From contig PLMX01000246.1 of assembly GCA_003142635.1 (NCBI GenBank), positions 26,819 to 62,094 of the forward strand: DNA of 35,276 nucleotides, written 5' to 3'. The notes beneath the pieces were generated by a model that did no database searches, was not told the DNA's origin, and worked only from the letters and a program-made list of their open reading frames with translations. Made by a program: the position numbers and the translations under genes. Numbering within the stretch: the stretch's first letter is position 1; each line of letters starts with the position of its first letter. Positions 33,886 to 35,276 of this stretch are shown piece after piece. The stretch is from Syntrophaceae bacterium (lineage in GTDB: Bacteria > Desulfobacterota > Syntrophia > Syntrophales > UBA2185).

Positions 33886-34653
33886 TTATCCTTTTCCCTG
33901 CCAGGCGAAAGTCTCCTTTTCAACCAGTCCTTGATCTACATTCAGGCTCCCGGCTTCCACAAGTGCAGACGCCATCATGGGAGGGGGGCCGCACAGATAG
34001 AAGGATGCCTCTTTGGTGGCCCCGTGCCTTTTCAAGATTTCCCCGCTCAAACGTCCCTTCTCATAGAAGACGCCGGGGTACTCCTGCCGGTAGTAGCCCT
34101 CCACATCGTCGGCACGGCTCAGGCAGTAAATGACCCTCAGATTGAGGTCGCTGGTCATGCCCTGGATCTCATCTGTAGCGAACACGTCTTCCATGGTCCT
34201 GTTCACCCAGAAGAGTATGACAATATTTCGCGCTTTAATATTTCTGAAGTGCCTGAGGACGCTCAGGAAGGGCGTTATACCCACTCCCCCGGCCATCATG
34301 ATAATTGCGGGCTTGGCGTCAATATCCTGGCAGAAGAGACCCAGGGGACCCATGCACCTTACTTCGGTTCCCGGCTTGAGATCCGGGATGGCAGAGGTGA
34401 ACTGGCCCGTCTTCTTGATAGTCAGATGCAAGGTGGAGTCCTCCGGAGCGCCGGCTATCGAAAACGGGTGAGGAGCGCTCCATCCATCAGGCGTCATGAT
34501 GCTAAGGGATACGAACTGGCCTGCCCTTCTCCTGGCAAACTTCTCGTCAGACCCTTCAAGAAAGAGCGAGTAGGTATCAATGTTTTCAGGCACTACTTTG
34601 ATTACCTTCCAGATGTTCTTCTGCTCCTGGCCGCTGCTTTGTGCGTCCGTCAT
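33886..34653 (-). CDS. Ferredoxin/flavodoxin-NADP reductase-type FAD oxidoreductase
   Basis: The protein has 255 residues. The ATG at 34653 follows a GGGAGGAG site; an upstream GTG (34671) overlaps the previous stop and lies before that site, so it is rejected. The FAD domain has 'GQFVSLSI' and 'HPFSIAGAP' (variant of R-x-Y-S), and the NAD(P) domain has 'MAGGVGITPFLSVLRHF' and 'FYLCGPPPMM'. There is no [2Fe-2S] domain. It transfers electrons between NAD(P)H and a one-electron carrier or partner protein. It starts 17 bp after the peroxidase-like gene and is probably co-transcribed with it, so it could feed that peroxidase through a carrier; this is inference. Confidence 0.87.
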   Translation of the reverse strand: MTDAQSSGQEQKNIWKVIKVVPENIDTYSLFLEGSDEKFARRRAGQFVSLSIMTPDGWSAPHPFSIAGAPEDSTLHLTIKKTGQFTSAIPDLKPGTEVRCMGPLGLFCQDIDAKPAIIMMAGGVGITPFLSVLRHFRNIKARNIVILFWVNRTMEDVFATDEIQGMTSDLNLRVIYCLSRADDVEGYYRQEYPGVFYEKGRLSGEILKRHGATKEASFYLCGPPPMMASALVEAGSLNVDQGLVEKETFAWQGKG

Positions 34654-34667
34654 ATTATCTCCTCCCT

Positions 34668-35276
34668 TCACCTGACGAGCTTCTGGGCCTCCGCAATTGC
34701 CCGTTCCATGTCCGGCAGGTGGGTGATCTCGGGAACGACCTGGATGTAGCGCACCTCTCCATCTTTATCCACGATGATGACCGAACGCGCCAGAAGCATT
34801 AACCCATCCATCAGGAGACCGGTGGCGCGGCCGAAAGCGCCCTCCTTGTAGTCGGAAAGAAATTGGATATTCTTAGTTTTTGCCTCCATCGCAAATCTTT
34901 TCTGGGCAAACGGCGTATCGCGGCTGATGGTAATCATCTTGGCCTGAGGCGGGAGCTTGTCTCCATGATCATTGAGGTAGTGGGTCTGCGCCTCGCAGAC
35001 GGCGGTGTCTAAAGAGGGAACGATGTTCAAGAAGAGGATGAAGCCTTTCATATCTTTGGAGAGGTCCACGCGCTGCATCGTCATGGCATCCACCATGTCT
35101 ACCGACGGGAGCCTGCCGCCCACGTCTATTGGCTTCCCCAGCAGTTTAAGGATCATGCCTTCTCTCGCCACGGCGGAACCCGGTGCAACCGATCCCTTCT
35201 CGACGGGAATATTGGCGTTGCCTGCCGCGCAGGCAGAAAGAAAGAACAAAGATAGGAGTGATCCTCCCCCAGCAGG
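34668..35276 (-). CDS. Tpx-like thiol peroxidase, lipoprotein form, 5' end outside the window
   Basis: The frame remains open to the right edge, so the start is beyond the window; about 200 codons are visible. The visible N-terminus 'LLSLFFLSAC' is a lipobox, so the mature protein is probably a lipid-anchored envelope protein. The family active site is intact as 'VPSLDTAVCEAQT' with the peroxidatic Cys. The position of the usual Tpx resolving Cys ('PFAxxRFC') reads 'PFAQKRFAMEA', with Ala instead of Cys, and there is no other Cys in the mature chain. 'SVIIVDKDGEVRYIQVVPEI' is the typical end. It is therefore a one-Cys variant needing an external thiol or electron donor, possibly linked to the neighbouring reductase. 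Confidence 0.85.
   Translation of the reverse strand, partial: PAGGGSLLSLFFLSACAAGNANIPVEKGSVAPGSAVAREGMILKLLGKPIDVGGRLPSVDMVDAMTMQRVDLSKDMKGFILFLNIVPSLDTAVCEAQTHYLNDHGDKLPPQAKMITISRDTPFAQKRFAMEAKTKNIQFLSDYKEGAFGRATGLLMDGLMLLARSVIIVDKDGEVRYIQVVPEITHLPDMERAIAEAQKLVR

Noticed and set aside
34653-34671. Upstream GTG start for the FNR-type reductase, overlapping the peroxidase stop
   Set aside because: A strong GGGAGGAG site lies between this GTG and the ATG at 34653, so translation should begin at the ATG.

Overview
The window looks like chromosomal DNA of an anaerobic, selenocysteine-using, sigma-54-rich Gram-negative bacterium, most likely a Desulfobacterota/deltaproteobacterial lineage. This is inferred from gene content: in-frame UGA at the redox position of a peroxiredoxin and of a MerP-like protein, a four-subunit 2-oxoacid (probably oxalate):ferredoxin oxidoreductase, an NtrC-type regulator with a matching -24/-12 promoter, an outer-membrane barrel protein and lipoprotein/periplasmic signals. 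No species is claimed. I saw no rRNA, tRNA or CRISPR.

Layout. 1-2.8 kb: the tail of an IS481-like transposase, a broken mercuric-reductase/lipoamide-dehydrogenase-type flavoprotein gene, then two exported selenoproteins: a MerP-like HMA protein and a PrxU-type peroxiredoxin. Both carry hairpins at the spacing expected of a bacterial SECIS. 2.9-5.7 kb: a sparse region with a truncated DUF2238 membrane protein, a GntR/FCD regulator and an HPP membrane protein. 6.0-14.8 kb: a promoter with an overlapping palindromic operator, a bacterial Cdc48/VAT-like double AAA ATPase, a second GntR/FCD regulator, the oxidoreductase genes gamma-delta-alpha-beta, an OFA-family MFS transporter and an NAD-dependent epimerase. 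The alpha subunit carries Arg31, Arg109 and Asp112 at the positions I recall for Moorella oxalate oxidoreductase, so this reads as an oxalate uptake and oxidation locus.

15.0-21.2 kb (minus strand): gnd, zwf, a half-length UbiA-type membrane protein, rpiA, a cyclase-family hydrolase, then a 35-codon peptide gene that overlaps a radical SAM/SPASM protein gene (candidate RiPP pair). This is an oxidative pentose-phosphate cluster with a possible peptide-modification system at its end.

21.7-33.3 kb: a potassium-uptake (Kdp) locus with unusual control. A sigma-54 activator (REC-AAA-Fis) comes first. Then follow two TTGC-N5-GCAA palindromes, a full -24/-12 element, a membrane histidine kinase, a 31-residue membrane peptide, kdpF, kdpA, kdpB, a kdpC with a large insertion, an outer-membrane barrel protein, and a KdpD-type sensor fused to Usp and PTS-EIIA domains in place of a kinase. 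A diverged copy of the kdpC 3' end flanks the barrel gene, marking a past duplication. 33.5-35.3 kb (minus strand): an SRPBCC protein, an FNR-type flavin reductase and a Tpx-like lipoprotein peroxidase that runs off the window.
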